Below are positions 12,568-24,521 of a stretch of DNA of 64,000 bases, one piece after another. The translations under genes and the position numbers were made by a program. Position 1 is the stretch's first letter. Each line of letters starts with the position of its first letter. Below the pieces are notes generated by a model, which saw only the letters and a program-made list of their open reading frames with translations, searched no databases and was not told the origin of the DNA. This stretch comes from Polytrichum commune (lineage: Eukaryota > Streptophyta > Polytrichopsida > Polytrichales > Polytrichaceae), in contig OX485805.1 of assembly GCA_950295325.1 (NCBI GenBank), positions 16,789,501-16,853,500 of the forward strand. Direction: 5' to 3'.

Positions 12568-12896
12568 TTCATATACAGTCTAAAGCAGTGGGATTCCGAC
12601 ATATGGAGGCTTTATTCTCGAATCTATTGCATGGCCCGTGAACCAACTCACCAGTTGAGTAATGTTACGGTCAATCCCAAATAGTCAAATATTTCTTGTC
12701 GTGCAATCAAAGTGAAGTTGTAGCCCAATACAATACTACAGTAGTGGGCAATATAAAATCCAGCAAGTGAATAAGTTCAATCTCGTGATTGTTCCATAAC
12801 ATTACTCAGGTGATGAGTTGTATTCATGACACATGAGTAGATTCAAGAATAAAGGCTCCAGATGCTGGAATCCCAGTGCTTTAGATTGAATATGAA
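12568..12896. mobile_element. foldback element: 110-bp arms around a 110-bp spacer
   Basis: 12568-12676 and 12787-12896 are imperfect inverted copies over their whole length, for example GCAGTGGGATTCC...GGAGGCTTTATTCT against AGAATAAAGGCTCC...GGAATCCCAGTGC, and GAGTAATGTTACGG against CCATAACATTACTC. A transcript would form a long hairpin. It resembles a foldback transposon or MITE; it could also act as a small-RNA precursor, which is inference. Confidence 0.6.
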
Positions 12897-13320
12897 ATCA
12901 TGGTACTTGAACACATCTAAAAGAATCAGGATCTCGCACTGTGAGCCATAAAGGAGAGGGAGAGTATATACGATAATGTGCGAAGTGTGTCCCTATCAGA
13001 GGAGGAATCTGGAGCATGAAAGCCCAGAGCCCAGTGGAGACTTTTTGGGCATAATCGGTCCAAATCCTAGTGTTTCCAATTCGAGGAGGTTACATGTTGT
13101 GATCTTTCGGTTTTTCTTTATTGAATTGGGGAATATTCACTCAATTCCTTTAAAATGATCAGTAATTTTCGTGAAGTCTTCAACTTCAACCGGTTATTTC
13201 TCAAACTCAACTGGTTTATTATGTAGTTGTCGATTCGCTCTGTTCATTGGAGCATCAATGACAACTGTATGCAATATTGCCCTTCATATTTTGCCTAGAG
13301 ACGATAGCAAGAGAGAGAAA

Positions 13321-13805
13321 GAGAGGAAATTATTGTATGCGAGTGTATCTTCTATCCATCCAACATAAAAACTTGATCTCTTATAGATTCGTTGCCGATT
13401 CATCTCAATAGGACCTCATTTACATTAATTCGGGATCTTTGAAACTAATTTTGGTGTCAGATCGACTTCAAAAAACAACCTCCATGTTGCATACTATTTC
13501 AAGGCTTTATGATGAATACAATGAAGTGGATTTGCTCATATGCAATAACTCCCTCATTTCTATGGTATGGAGGGAGGGAGTTATTGCATACGAGTGTACC
13601 TCTCATTCATCCAATTTAAAAACTTGATCCCACGTAGGTCGTTGCCGATTCATCTCATCTACTTGGACTAGACTAATTTGGGGTCTTTAAAACTAATGAT
13701 GGTATGTAATTGACCCAAAAAGTAACCTCTAGATTGCATGATGTTTCAGAACATTTATGTTGGATGAATGAGAGGTATGTATGCTCATATGCGGTAATTC
13801 CCTCT
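13321..13805. mobile_element. two tandem MITE copies of one family
   Basis: Unit A (about 13321-13554) and unit B (about 13575-13805) are related along their length, about 249 bp apart (GTTGCCGATTCATCTCA at about 13390 and 13640). Each begins with a GGGAGTTATTGCATACGAG-like end and finishes with its inverse (CATATGCAATAACTCCCT). The facing ends are separated by about 20 bp. The terminal CTCCCTC words recall Stowaway MITEs, but no target duplication was resolved. Confidence 0.5.
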
Positions 13806-14279
13806 CTCCTTATGGCATGCTTTCTCCCATCCATGCCCTAAAAGTGGAACCATGCATTCATGATGTCTACATAAACTCATCCATTAGCAAGGTGGAATTG
13901 TAGCGAACTATATTGTAGTATGAATACAACTATTTCTAGATAATTTGACTATGGAAATGGCATCAAAGATCCTATTTCATCCAATGGGCTTCAGTTGGAT
14001 TGAATAATCCTTCAACCTTGTAGAGGACTTGCTTTTACTAGAGCCCCTTCGTCCACGATGGACGAGTTTACACAACCGCCACAAACCCCAAGCCTAAAAG
14101 TGGTGATGGGCATGGTGATGAATGGGGAGGGGGGGGGGTAAATGAAGGTAAAGTTACAAGTAGGACCTAGGTGAGAGGCTTGGGATTTGTGGCGTCCATG
14201 AAAACTCATCTAGCATGGATGAAGGGGCTCTAGTTAAAATAAGTCCCTCTGCAAGGTTGAGGGTTGATTGATTCCATGT

Positions 14280-14480
14280 AGATTCCACCACATTGTTTAT
14301 GGTATTTAGTGTCACTTACTATATGGAATTACTCAACGCTATAACTTTTTCCTAAGAATGTAATTTTTTTACATATTAAAGTCATTTATATTGTATATCA
14401 TCCATACAATATTTTTAATCTTTGTTGGTAACAAATGAAATCTATGGTGAGAAGCTATAGCCTTGTGTAATTCCTAATAG
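14280..14480. repeat. short inverted-repeat element (MITE-like), copy 2
   Basis: It shares TATTTAGTGTCACTTAC and TGGAATT with the element at 2703-2925, and its right end (TGTAATTCCTAATAGCAAAT) is the weak inverse of the left. It is AT-rich and non-coding. Confidence 0.45.
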
Positions 14481-14710
14481 CAAATCCACAAGCTTTCAAA
14501 ACACATATGCTAGCCACAAATATCTACTTTAGAGGCCAACCAATCCTTATACTTAGTCAACACAAACCATATGTCTACCTTGGTATCCACTTAGTTCCCT
14601 CGTTATAATGGAAAATACAAACCCACACAACCACAACCAAACTCATAAAACAATGTAGACTTTTGATCACAAGCCCAACCACCATGGAAAAAATAAAAAA
14701 ATAAAAAAAT

Positions 14711-17700
14711 ATGGTAGATACAATCATTAGAGTCAATATCTCATGCAATTTTTACGTTGTCCTATATTCGCTTCCATCCATTAAGAAATTGGATAGGAAA
14801 GTGATAGCCCTACCTAAAGCCATGTATGGCCTCCCAATATCAATTTTAAATGATGTCACACAACTCCCACATGATATTGACACAAAAGCATTACCACCCA
14901 AAAATATGTACATGAGATGCATTGGAGAACAACTTGTCAATGCCCTCAATGACAAAGGTATACTTGGAAAAATATACAAGGGATTATTACAACATACATT
15001 GGCTAAGCATGGCAAAGCACAAAACCTAACAAAGAACCTCATGCCATGATTATACAAGATTACCAATCACCTGAACTCTCTACCTATTCAAAATTCTCAG
15101 TAAACCCACCTTCAAAGCACACTCAACAAATTATTCCTCTTTCCCACACCACATCCTTGGAAACACAAGGGTTGCTTCAAGCCATAAATATACCAGCACT
15201 AACCCCCACATTGTTCTAAAAGATTTACACAAACTAATATTGAACAACATATTCGACTCAAACACATAACTAACTTTAATGAGGCACACCTATGACTAAC
15301 AAAGAATCCAACACTATTACTCCACACCCACTACAACAACAAAAAACAACCCTAAACTACGCCAAACCACTCTTATGCGGGCCCTCATGCCAAAACCAAT
15401 GTGTTGATCCATGCCTAATACATACTACATCAAACACCCTAAAGAATGATTATAGGATACCAAACCATCACATCCGCCCCATGCCACAAGCCCACACTAA
15501 TCACCCCTTACCCCTCACCACAACTAGTATTCCCAAAACCTCCCTTTTATATCCTCAAAGACCCCACATACTTCCCAATACACACCATACTAAGACCGCC
15601 TTGACAAATACAAAGGTAAATGGATTTAAAAAAAATAATTAACGTATTACTTGTGCCAATGGAGACAGTCAACTGAAGTAATATACAACAAATGGTTGCC
15701 ACAAGGAGACCTCTTCCCTTGGAACAACCAAGACACCATAAATCACAACATTTTACTACTAACACAATACTACACCCACAAACAACACCAACACTATACC
15801 GACATACTACAACTTAACTTCAACCATGAACAAATAAGGGACACTAGACACATCCCCTCACCACAAATTATACCTTTATTCTAGATACACACCAATGAAT
15901 GCAACCTAGAAAACAACATTGCCCACACAAAAAATACCTTCCAAACCGAGCATGTTGTAGCACACATCTACGACAACACTAACCGACACTTGATCACCAT
16001 CCCAAAGTCGAGATTCCAATGGCTATGGAAACAATACCATGCAACACTAAGTAGATCAAACAACCTTGAACCTCCTACTCAATCATTTGAAACATAATTA
16101 ATATGCATGTACCAACAATTTAAATATATATCCCAAAAAAACAACCCCTTGAAACTCTCGCAATGTATAGTCCCAACTGTAATCCAATAACACATCACAA
16201 ATTCATCACAAATTCATTCCAAATCACTCACTCCTATTTCTCATCACCATTAACATGCCCCCCCCCCCCCTCAAATGATTGTACTGGCCATTTCCTAGAG
16301 ATGCACCCTTCCAATATAAATGGCAATGGAATGGATATACCAATGCACACACAAAGACAAACACACAACAAACCTTCCACTAGGCACGCCTTGCAACCAA
16401 AAACAACCCGAACTTCATTACAATAAATTGCTACAAAACCAAAATGGCTACCATAACCCCAACCCCCATGAAGGATCCTTTCCAAATTCCCATATCATCA
16501 CTCATTTTAAAGTTGACATTGTCATCTACAGGAACCAACAATCCCACCAAAATTACAAATCAAACCTAGAATAGAAAGTCATGCCATCCAAACACTCTGC
16601 CTACATCATCATAATCCATTTATTGGATCCGACGAACATACAAAATGAATCAACGCTATTGCTAACACCCTGCAATTCCCCACAATATTCACACAAATTG
16701 TCACCACTTACATATGTAAACATCCCAATGGATTGCAATACAAAATGGTCCAAACTTGTATACCCTGCCCTACTTCCACCAACCACCTAAATTCCAGCAA
16801 CCCCACCAATTATTCACCTTGAAATATGTTTTCCCCTAAAATACCCACCAAAAAAATAGTTATTACACAAACGACTCGTTCATACCACCACCCTACATCA
16901 TACTACCTCTAGAAAGAGTGGTGGCACTCAATGCAAGACACACTAAACAAAGGCCCCATTAGACACCTCAAAAAACATATCCTCAAATACAACAAAAAAC
17001 ACAATTTAACAACTAGAGTTGATCAAACCCATCAATTACACAAATGGCTTAAAAATGAAGATATAGACAAACCTTTATCGAATGACTTTTGAAAAAACCA
17101 TGCTATCACAAACAAATCAAAAACATGCCTAATTAAATTCCAAACTGGACAATATATGGGCCACACGCACAAACAACTATGATTTGGCAGAGAAGCCTAC
17201 CCATCACACACATGCCCCTATATACAATTCAACAAACACAAATACATGGCAGCATGTACTCCTCAAATGCAAACAACAATATGCTCATGTGTTAATAACC
17301 ATAAAACACAACAAAATGGTATGGAATCTACGAAAACTTCTTCTATCAAACAAAGTATCCAAACACTACACGCTCATGAATGTAGGAACTCACAACTCTT
17401 GACAATCCCAAAAGAACACAATATCAACATGGCTACTTCCATGCATCTATGGCACCCAAAGATGCCATTGTAATGCCATGTTCAAATCTAACTTACTTTG
17501 TGTCATAGGCCACCCACCAAAGAACCCTACACCAGATCTTACCACATACTTTATCAAACCTACATATTGCAATGAAAAATTCGCCACATAAGCCTTTGAT
17601 AGGAACACTGCAAAATACCAATTGCTCATCAACAACATTGCAATAAAAGGATGGAATGTAGCCCAAATCACGGTCTTAGCTACAAGATCTAGAACCACCT

Positions 17701-17900
17701 CACTTATTTTGTCAATGAAAAATATTGAAACTAAACTAAAACTCCATGTCACAAAAATCAAGAGCACATTTAAACAAATCAACACAATAGCCATAGAGTA
17801 CGCACACTCCATATTAGACCACATAAAAAAGACTATAAAATAGACAAACCATCACAAACCTCCACAACCTACCATAGACCGCACCATTCACGACTCAAAC
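14711..17900 (+). pseudogene. long G-poor retroelement-like coding relic
   Basis: The plus strand across roughly 3 kb is strikingly poor in G and rich in A and C, and reads as a chain of broken open segments. Recognisable pieces are SIKKLDRKVIALPKAMYGLP...GEQLVNALNDKGILGKIYKG (14760-15000), IYDNTNRHLITIPKSRFQWL (about 15970), and a Cys/His-like WQHVLLKC (about 17250). The last part, at 17500-17840, holds TKIKSTFKQINTIAIEYAHS. The order resembles the end of a plant or algal LINE-type ORF2, but I do not recognise a catalytic motif, so the class is inferred. The frame is destroyed by many stops and shifts. Confidence 0.45.
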
Positions 17901-18154
17901 ACCATAATTCAAATCCTCCAACTTAGCAAATAAATAACATGCATCCCACTACGAACCCCCCACATCCCATTGCAAAACAACACAAGAATAAAACATTGGT
18001 GGTGGTACAAACCGCTTTTAGCTCAACTAGCAATTGCTCGGGGATAGGCCACTGGTTGATACACACTTCCTGCCTACCATTCACATCTAGCAATACCAAG
18101 TCACATCACACCCATATCCACTCAAACAAGTTCCCAATAATCAAACCCGGACCA

Positions 18155-18860
18155 TATATCGTAGACATGCTACTGACCGTGCATATTTGGGTTTCAAATG
18201 GTTTTCCACAAGGTGGGTTAAACTTTTTTCAATTTTTTTTTAAAAATTGTAATTAGTAAATGAGATGAGAGTATTGTGGTAAAATGAAATGACAATTGTA
18301 TTTGAAAAGTTGTAACCTTTCTACAATCAAGTTCACAACTATATGCATCAATGTGTGATCAATGTGCCATTCACTAACCGTGCATGTTAGGTTTGACTAA
18401 AGGAGCTACAAATGTTGCCCTCTTCTTTGTAGGCATAGGAAATTGATGAGGTTTTGATATTGTCCTTTTGACTTGTGTAGCCATTTTCTTCTCAAGTTGT
18501 TGAATTTTTGCTTCTTTTTTGGCCCTGGCAAGGTCTGCTCTTTTCTTCTTCTTGTCCTCTTTCTCATAAAAATTTTCCTCTTCTTCTTTTGGAGAACATT
18601 GCTACATCTTCATCAAATTGCTACATCTACACCTTGCTATGTGATTTGAGTGAAGGAGACTCCATGATGAGTGTGAGTTGACAGTGACGTTTTAGGTCAT
18701 TGGCGCGGTCGTGATTGAGTTTGAGAAACATCGGACGGTTGAGATTGCATGTGATATAATTTGACGGCCGAGATTAAAAGTACACGGTAAGTGGCATGGT
18801 GGAGTATCGTGACATGCACGGTAAGTGGTGCTGCACGGTCAGTAGCATGTCTACGATATA
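18155..18860. mobile_element. CACTA-like element with nested terminal repeats
   Basis: A 29-bp word ending TACTGACCGTGCA (18155-18183) recurs as a perfect inverse at 18832-18860. Further copies of CACT(A/T)ACCGTGCA lie inside: at 18372 forward, and near 18780 and 18808 reversed. Subterminal repetition of a CACTA-type word is characteristic of En/Spm (CACTA) transposons. No 3-bp target duplication could be confirmed. The interior carries the coiled-coil reading frame at 18374-18601. Confidence 0.5.
18374..18601 (-). pseudogene. charged coiled-coil coding remnant without a start codon
   Basis: A 75-codon open frame on the minus strand reads CSPKEEEENFYEKEDKKKKR, then ADLARAKKEAKIQQLEKKMA, and ends ATFVAPLVKPNMHG followed by TAG. 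It has the heptad spacing and charge of a coiled coil. No ATG precedes it in frame because a TAG closes the frame upstream, so it is a C-terminal fragment or a last exon. Its stop codon lies within the CACTAACCGTGCA terminal word of the host element. I do not recognise the family. Confidence 0.45.
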
Positions 18861-21114
18861 CATAGGGCACAAACACTCACTTCCAACCGGTACGAAACCA
18901 ATGACCCGATGTCCATCCTCTCCCAAAACACACTTGATATCCTACTCCCCAACATCCACACACCCATTGGACAAATATTCACTCACAACCAATCACAAAC
19001 CACTGGTCATGATCAATGATTGTTGGTTACTAATACAATGTCCAACTCCCTGCAAAGGGTGAAGTAGTCCCACATCCAAAGCCATTGTCATGGCGGGCGT
19101 TGCCATGGATGTTTTACGAACAAACACTTTATTCACTCCGGACCTCCATACAGGACATCGGGATTCTCCTTCTGCTTAATATTCTTATTCCGAACAGTGA
19201 GTGACACTAAACATCACACACAATGCAGACTAATTTGGGGCCTTCAAACCGTCTTCAAAGGCCATCACCTACATGCTACAATACATTGCGTTTTCACCTT
19301 TGCAATGGACGAGTGTATGTCGACACCATGAATCCCTAGGCTGGGGGGAGAGGAGGGGGGGGGGGGGGGGTTTGGCTCTTGATAATTCCGAAAAGGTGGG
19401 TGCCATTGTTTGTGGGTCGAGTGTATTTCGGTAAGCATGACGAAAGCTGCCACAACCCGAAGCCGCATGCTTTCCTTCGTTGCATCCACCGTTTCATCCA
19501 TCCATTGTTTCATCCATCCATGAATCTATTCATCCAGCCACGAAGCTTCAAGTCCATCTGCACACTCCATCGCATCAGAGGAGGCTGTGATTGGACTTGA
19601 GGTACTGAGGGTCACTTCACACACGAGCCAAGAGCTGTGACCGTGAAATTGTGAGAGCCCAAACGAAAGTCTCCAAAGGCCGTCCCAAGACACCTCCGAA
19701 ATCATGTAGTGCGGTCATGGATCCTCAAGTGTAGTGTGAAGTCATATGTGACCGGGCCCCCAACCAAATGCTATTTCAGTTCATTTTTATTCATGTGGGT
19801 CCTCACACATGATAAAATAGAATAACTCAATGGTTGAGAACGTTTGGAATGCCATGGCCGCCTGGTTTTGTGTTAGGCTTACCTCCAAGAGGTGGTTTTT
19901 GAAAATAATCCAAGTGACCATAAAACGTGATCCATTTGATGCCAGTGGGAATCCATATAGACTTTACATCCATCTTGCATTCACATACTCCGTTGGTCCC
20001 TCAAGCGCAGTGTGAAGCGAACTTGGACCGGCTATGCCTTTTCCACCAATGAGAGTGCTTAAAGTGTACTGGTCACGGGCTTTCAGTCTCGTGTGTGAAG
20101 TGGCCTTGAGGTCTTAACCCTTGAATGCTTAAGCAATTCGAAATGGGTTGCCACCTAATATTCTACTGGGTTTGCGATTCATTAGGTGGCAATCTACGTG
20201 GAGGGAAAGGTACCTACTGGTGTAGGGTGTTGTCCACTATCATGCGGGCTAAAATAACGTATTGTAATCTCATATTCCAAGCATGTAGGATTTATTTTAT
20301 TTTATTTTATTAAGTTGGCATTGCTTTGTTTTAAGAGGTGGTTTCATGTGTTGCTCAAGTTTAAGAGCCAAATTTAAGAGACATTATCTTTCACATATGA
20401 TGCCTAGTTTGGGCGGGTTTTCTTTTCCCCTTGGGACAAGGTGACGGTTGTGCACAACATGAGGGGATGGATTTGGAAAGAAATAAAAAGTGCGCATGTT
20501 GCTTGCTCCATGAAGAAGGGAAAATCTCCCAAAATGACCTCACGCGGCCCCTCCAACTTTGAGGGTGACGGACTTCATCTAACTTTTCTCAAAAACACCC
20601 AAATTTTTGGGCGTAGCTCATTTGTCATCCACGTAACATATTACGGCAATGTTGCCAACTTTCTAAAATTCGTGGCATGACCGAAATGGTCATGACACGA
20701 AAAAAATTCAGAGGTTTCTCTAACTGCCCCTAGATGAAGGCCATGTTCATATGCTGAGCTGACCTAGTAAATGCGGTCCGATTGGCTGCAAATTCCCAAC
20801 ACAAGAATATATGTCAATCTAGTTCACATCTGTACAGTTGGATTTGAAGAAAACATATTCTATATTGACATAACATAAATGTTCAACACTGGGTGTTGGA
20901 GGCGCCTGAAAAAAAAATGTGAATGCTTGAGCGTTTAGGGGTTAAAGGGACGCTTTAAGGTTTAAGTGGCTTGGAAAAATGTCAAAACAAATTCCTTAGA
21001 TTATAAAATCTATACTAATTCTACATAAATTCAAAAGAAAGACCATATGCAACGTACATAAATTGTAAAGTCGATTTAAAGAAAGTGCCTTTTACTTTCC
21101 ACTAGGGAGGGTCT
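18861..21114. other. gene-less stretch
   Basis: No supported gene. A G homopolymer lies at about 19345-19370. Blocks at 19620-20110 share phrases with 22330-22390 and 28080-28450 (GTGAAATTGTGAG, CTCAAG(C/T)G(C/T)AGTGTGAAG), a diffuse dispersed repeat. Confidence 0.4.
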
Positions 21115-21370
21115 ATTGATGTTGGATTTCTAAGTGATAATCATCACAAAATGAACCTTATTGCGGTGAGGATCTTTTATAAGACAAAGATGTTGTCCCC
21201 CTTTGTGGATCACTTCTTACACCACCTTGTTGAGTAGATAGATCCATGATTAGCCAATGCGATTAATCATTTAACAATGAATTACTTGATGGTATCGTTG
21301 CACTCACTTGTTGATGGCTTAAAGTTAAAAAACAAGTGTCACCAAAAGGAAGGTGTTACTTTAAGGCCTC
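21115..21370. repeat. second copy of the 6230-6545 repeat
   Basis: The same ordered landmarks as 6230-6545: GATGTTGTCCCCCTTT, TTGAGTAGATAGATCC, CAATCATTT, TTGTTGATGGCTTAAAG and CCAAAAGGAAGGTGTTA. Divergence is considerable and no coding frame is seen. Confidence 0.5.
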
Positions 21371-22219
21371 ATCACCTTACTTAGGCAGGTTTCCATGTAT
21401 GTTGCTAACCCACTCTACACTAAATATTGTATTTAATGTCATAAGGTGTTTTATGCCACTATGGTAACCTTTCTAATGCCACTTTTTGTGACCAAGTTTA
21501 CAAGTACTGTCATCAACGCCTTGACATTGAACGATATCTGTGCCAAGCATTGAAACAAAGTTTGGTGAGTTTTGCATCCTAATGTTTGTGTGATGAAATA
21601 TTGTCATGTATGGTTGAAAGTTTGATGGAAAATCAATTAGGAAGTGACAACAATTACAACTTTGTGACTCTATAACACCCAAAGTTGTTTACAAGGAACG
21701 ACAAATAAGGTTAGGTTTACAGTTAGTGTTAGTGCCACTTCAGTCTTGAATGTGAAGTGGCCCTAAGTTAAGTGGCCCTGCCCTAGTGTGGGCTTGGCAT
21801 TAGTCTCCCGAGTCCCAAGTCCTGATTCCCGAGTCCCAAGTCCCGGGTTCCGAGTCCCAATTTTTTGGCCGCTCAAGTTAAGTTATCACTTTACCTTTTC
21901 GTCGTTATGACGAATTGGCACTGTTCAGGGCTCTTGTAAAGTGGTGGTACTCAACACTTAACTTAGCTGGGGCAGGGTGCGACCGAATCTGTGGTGTTGT
22001 GGGTAGTACTATGCCATTTATGGCATTTAGCATCACGTACACTATGTAGCAAAGGGCTTGAACTAGACGCCTAAAGGTATCAAGTCTAAGATCTCTCATT
22101 GGTCAAAAAGGACGAGACTATCCAACTTCACTTCACTTCACTGCACACTAGAAGGTGAAGGCTTAAGGGTCCGAAGAATTTATCATGGGTTTCTACATGG
22201 CAGACTGTGGATAATGTTT

Positions 22220-22294
22220 CATGATCTGTCGGAATTTGCGTCAAGCCCACCTTCAAGATTCCGGTAGGCTTGACGCAAATTCTGGTAGACCATG
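22220..22294. repeat. 32-bp inverted repeat with 11-nt loop
   Basis: GAATTTGCGTCAAGCC (22232-22247) faces GGCTTGACGCAAATTC (22267-22282), and pairing extends with a few mismatches to CATG at both outer ends. The loop is TTCAAGATTCC. This is long enough to fold in DNA or RNA; no T-run follows, so a terminator is unlikely and a small MITE or small-RNA hairpin is more plausible. Confidence 0.55.
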
Positions 22295-22789
22295 TCACAA
22301 TTGAACAATTGATACGACCTTTGGATGAGAGTCAAGGGCCCTCGTGATCACGGTTGTTGGCTCTTGTGTGAAGTGCCCCTTGACGTAAAGACCTGGCCTT
22401 GATTTTTGTTTGTTATTGTAGAGTACCTCACGTCACGTATTCTCCCTCTGGCTTTTCCGGAGAGCATTTAGATTTCCTATTACATGTGGAAGCGTCTAGA
22501 AATCATAGCTAAGGCTTTTAGGTGTGGTGAGTCCCTCGAGACATGACATCATTGGGAATAAGCCCCCCCGCTTGGGCTCTTGTTCTTGGGCCTCGTTTCC
22601 AATAACGCCATGTCTCTTGGGCCTCACCTATTGCATACTGAAGTCACTTGAGGCCAATCCGTGCAATCTTAGCCGTTGAGAGCAGGGAAGTTGAGACTTA
22701 CCACTTCACACGGGGTCCCAACTCCTAATTAAGTCCCAAGTATGACATGGATGCACATATGGTCCTCATGTCAATCCGTCCTCATGGCA

Positions 22790-23935
22790 ACATGAGGAGT
22801 TCCTCTTGATAGGAAAAGGCCGTGGATATCAAGTTAGTGGGTCAATGTGAATGAGGGTTGTTATGGTCCCCGCTCCCAATACAGTCACTAGAGGTAATGG
22901 TGGCAACATGAGGAGTCTCTCTTGATAGGAAAAGGCCATGGATATGAAGTTAGTGGTTCAATGTGAATGAGGATGTTTTGGCCCCGCTCCCAGTATAGTC
23001 ACTGGAGGTAATGGTGGCAACATGAGGAGTCCCTCTTGATAGGAAAAGGCCATGGATATCAAGTTAGTGGGTGAATGTGAATGAGGGTTTTTGGGGTCCC
23101 GCTCCCAGTACACTCGTTGGAGGTAATGGTGGCAGCATGAGGAGTCCCTCTTGATAGGAATAGGCCATGGATATCAAGTTAGTGGTTCAATGTGAATGAG
23201 GATGTTTTGGCCCCGCTACCAGTATACTCACTGGAGGTAATGGTGGCAGCATGAGGAGTCCTTCTTGATAGGAAAAGGCCATGGATATGAAGTTAGTGGT
23301 TCAATGTGAATGAGGATGTTTTGGCCCCGCTCCCAGTATAGTCACTGGAGGTAATGGTGGCAACATGAGGAGTCCCTCTTGATAGGAAAAGGCCATGGAT
23401 ATCAAGTTAGTGGGTGAATGTGAATGAGGGTTTTTGGGGTCCCGCTCCCAGTACACTCGTTGGAGGTAATGGTGGCAGCATGAGGAGTCCCTCTTGATAG
23501 GAATAGGCCATGGATATCAAGTTAGTGGTTCAATGTGAATGAGGATGTTTTGGCCCCGCTACCAGTATACTCACTGGAGGTAATGGTGGCAGCATGAGGA
23601 GTCCTTCTTGATAGGAAAAGGCCATGGATATGAAGTTAGTGGTTCAATGTGAATGAGGATGTTTTGGCCCCGCTCCCAAGACACTCACTGGAGGTAATGG
23701 TGGCAGCATGAAGAGTCTCTCTTGATGGGAAAAGGCCATGGATATGAAGTTAGTGGTTCAATGTGAATGAGGATGTTTTGGCCCCGCTACTAGTACAATC
23801 ACTAGAGGTAATGATGGCAACATGAGGAGTCCCTCTGGATAGGAGAAGGCCATGGATATGAAGTTAGTGGGTGAATGTGAATGAGGGTTTTTGGGGTCCC
23901 GCTCCGAGTACGCTCGCTGGAGGTAATGATGGAAG
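22790..23935. repeat. tandem satellite, ten units of 114-116 bp
   Basis: The phrase CATGAGGAGT starts at 22791, 22907, 23021, 23136, 23250, 23364, 23479, 23593, 23707 (variant) and 23821, a period of 114-116 bp. Units 3 and 6 are identical, units 4 and 7 are identical, and units 2 and 5 nearly so, giving a higher-order repeat of three units (343 bp). Each unit contains CCATGGATAT(G/C)AAGTTAGTGG and a GC-rich CCCCGCT. No variable spacers separate the units, so it is a satellite and not a CRISPR array. The last unit fades into the GC-rich upstream region of the next gene. Confidence 0.9.
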
Positions 23936-24521
23936 TTGCTGCCAGTTTCCCACGTTCACTTGCCTGCGTAAATTTGCCACGAGACAGACAGAAGCTCGAG
24001 GGATCCACGTGTAGACTTGGGCCAGTCGCAGCGAAGCCAGGAGGCTGCTCGGCTGGGATAACTTGCCCTGCTCGCTCGCTCTCATCATTCTTGCTCCGCC
24101 TGCATCGTCTCCTCATCAGGGGAGGAATCGGGCCTTCTCGCCGGGGTTGTTAGGATTCTTCTGCGAGCGCGCCTCGCCACGTCGCAGCAGGTGGGAGCCG
24201 ATAGGAAAGTGAGAGAAACAAATGAAAAAGATTTGAGGGTCCGTTGGAGTGGCCCTGCTGGAAAAGCGCCGAGGTGGCGGTGTAGCTTCCGCCACTTGCG
24301 TGGCGAAGAATTGCTTTGCGGGACGTTAGTAGGCAGTTTCGTGTTTCGGTTGCCTTTGTGGGGAAAAAAAAAAGGGAAAGAAAAAGAAATGCGGGGATCG
24401 GGTTGTGTGTTTTTATTTTGGTGTGTGGCTGACACTCTGGTGGACTGGTGGTGAGGCTGATTCCTTTGTTTGTGCCGTCTTATTATTCTGTCGCTGGGTA
24501 GGTGTTCTGTTGTTGACGAAA
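23936..24521 (+). promoter_or_regulatory. presumed promoter and 5' leader of the quinolinate synthase gene
   Basis: This stretch is clearly richer in G and C and in CpG than the surrounding DNA and holds no satellite units. It lies directly before the start codon at 24522. No TATA box or transcription start could be pinned down, so the regulatory role is inferred from position and composition. Open frames on both strands here have no recognisable domain. Confidence 0.4.

Noticed and set aside
15292-15642. 116-codon Asn/Thr/Pro/His-rich frame as a gene
   Set aside because: It reflects the low-G composition of a broken retroelement relic; the neighbouring frames continue the same relic.
22790-23935. 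Regular direct repeats suggesting a CRISPR array
   Set aside because: Units of 114-116 bp abut without unique spacers and the genome is eukaryotic with spliced genes; it is a satellite.
23802-24453. Several frames of about 70-116 codons on both strands upstream of quinolinate synthase
   Set aside because: They overlap the satellite end and GC-rich promoter, lack domains, and contradict one another.
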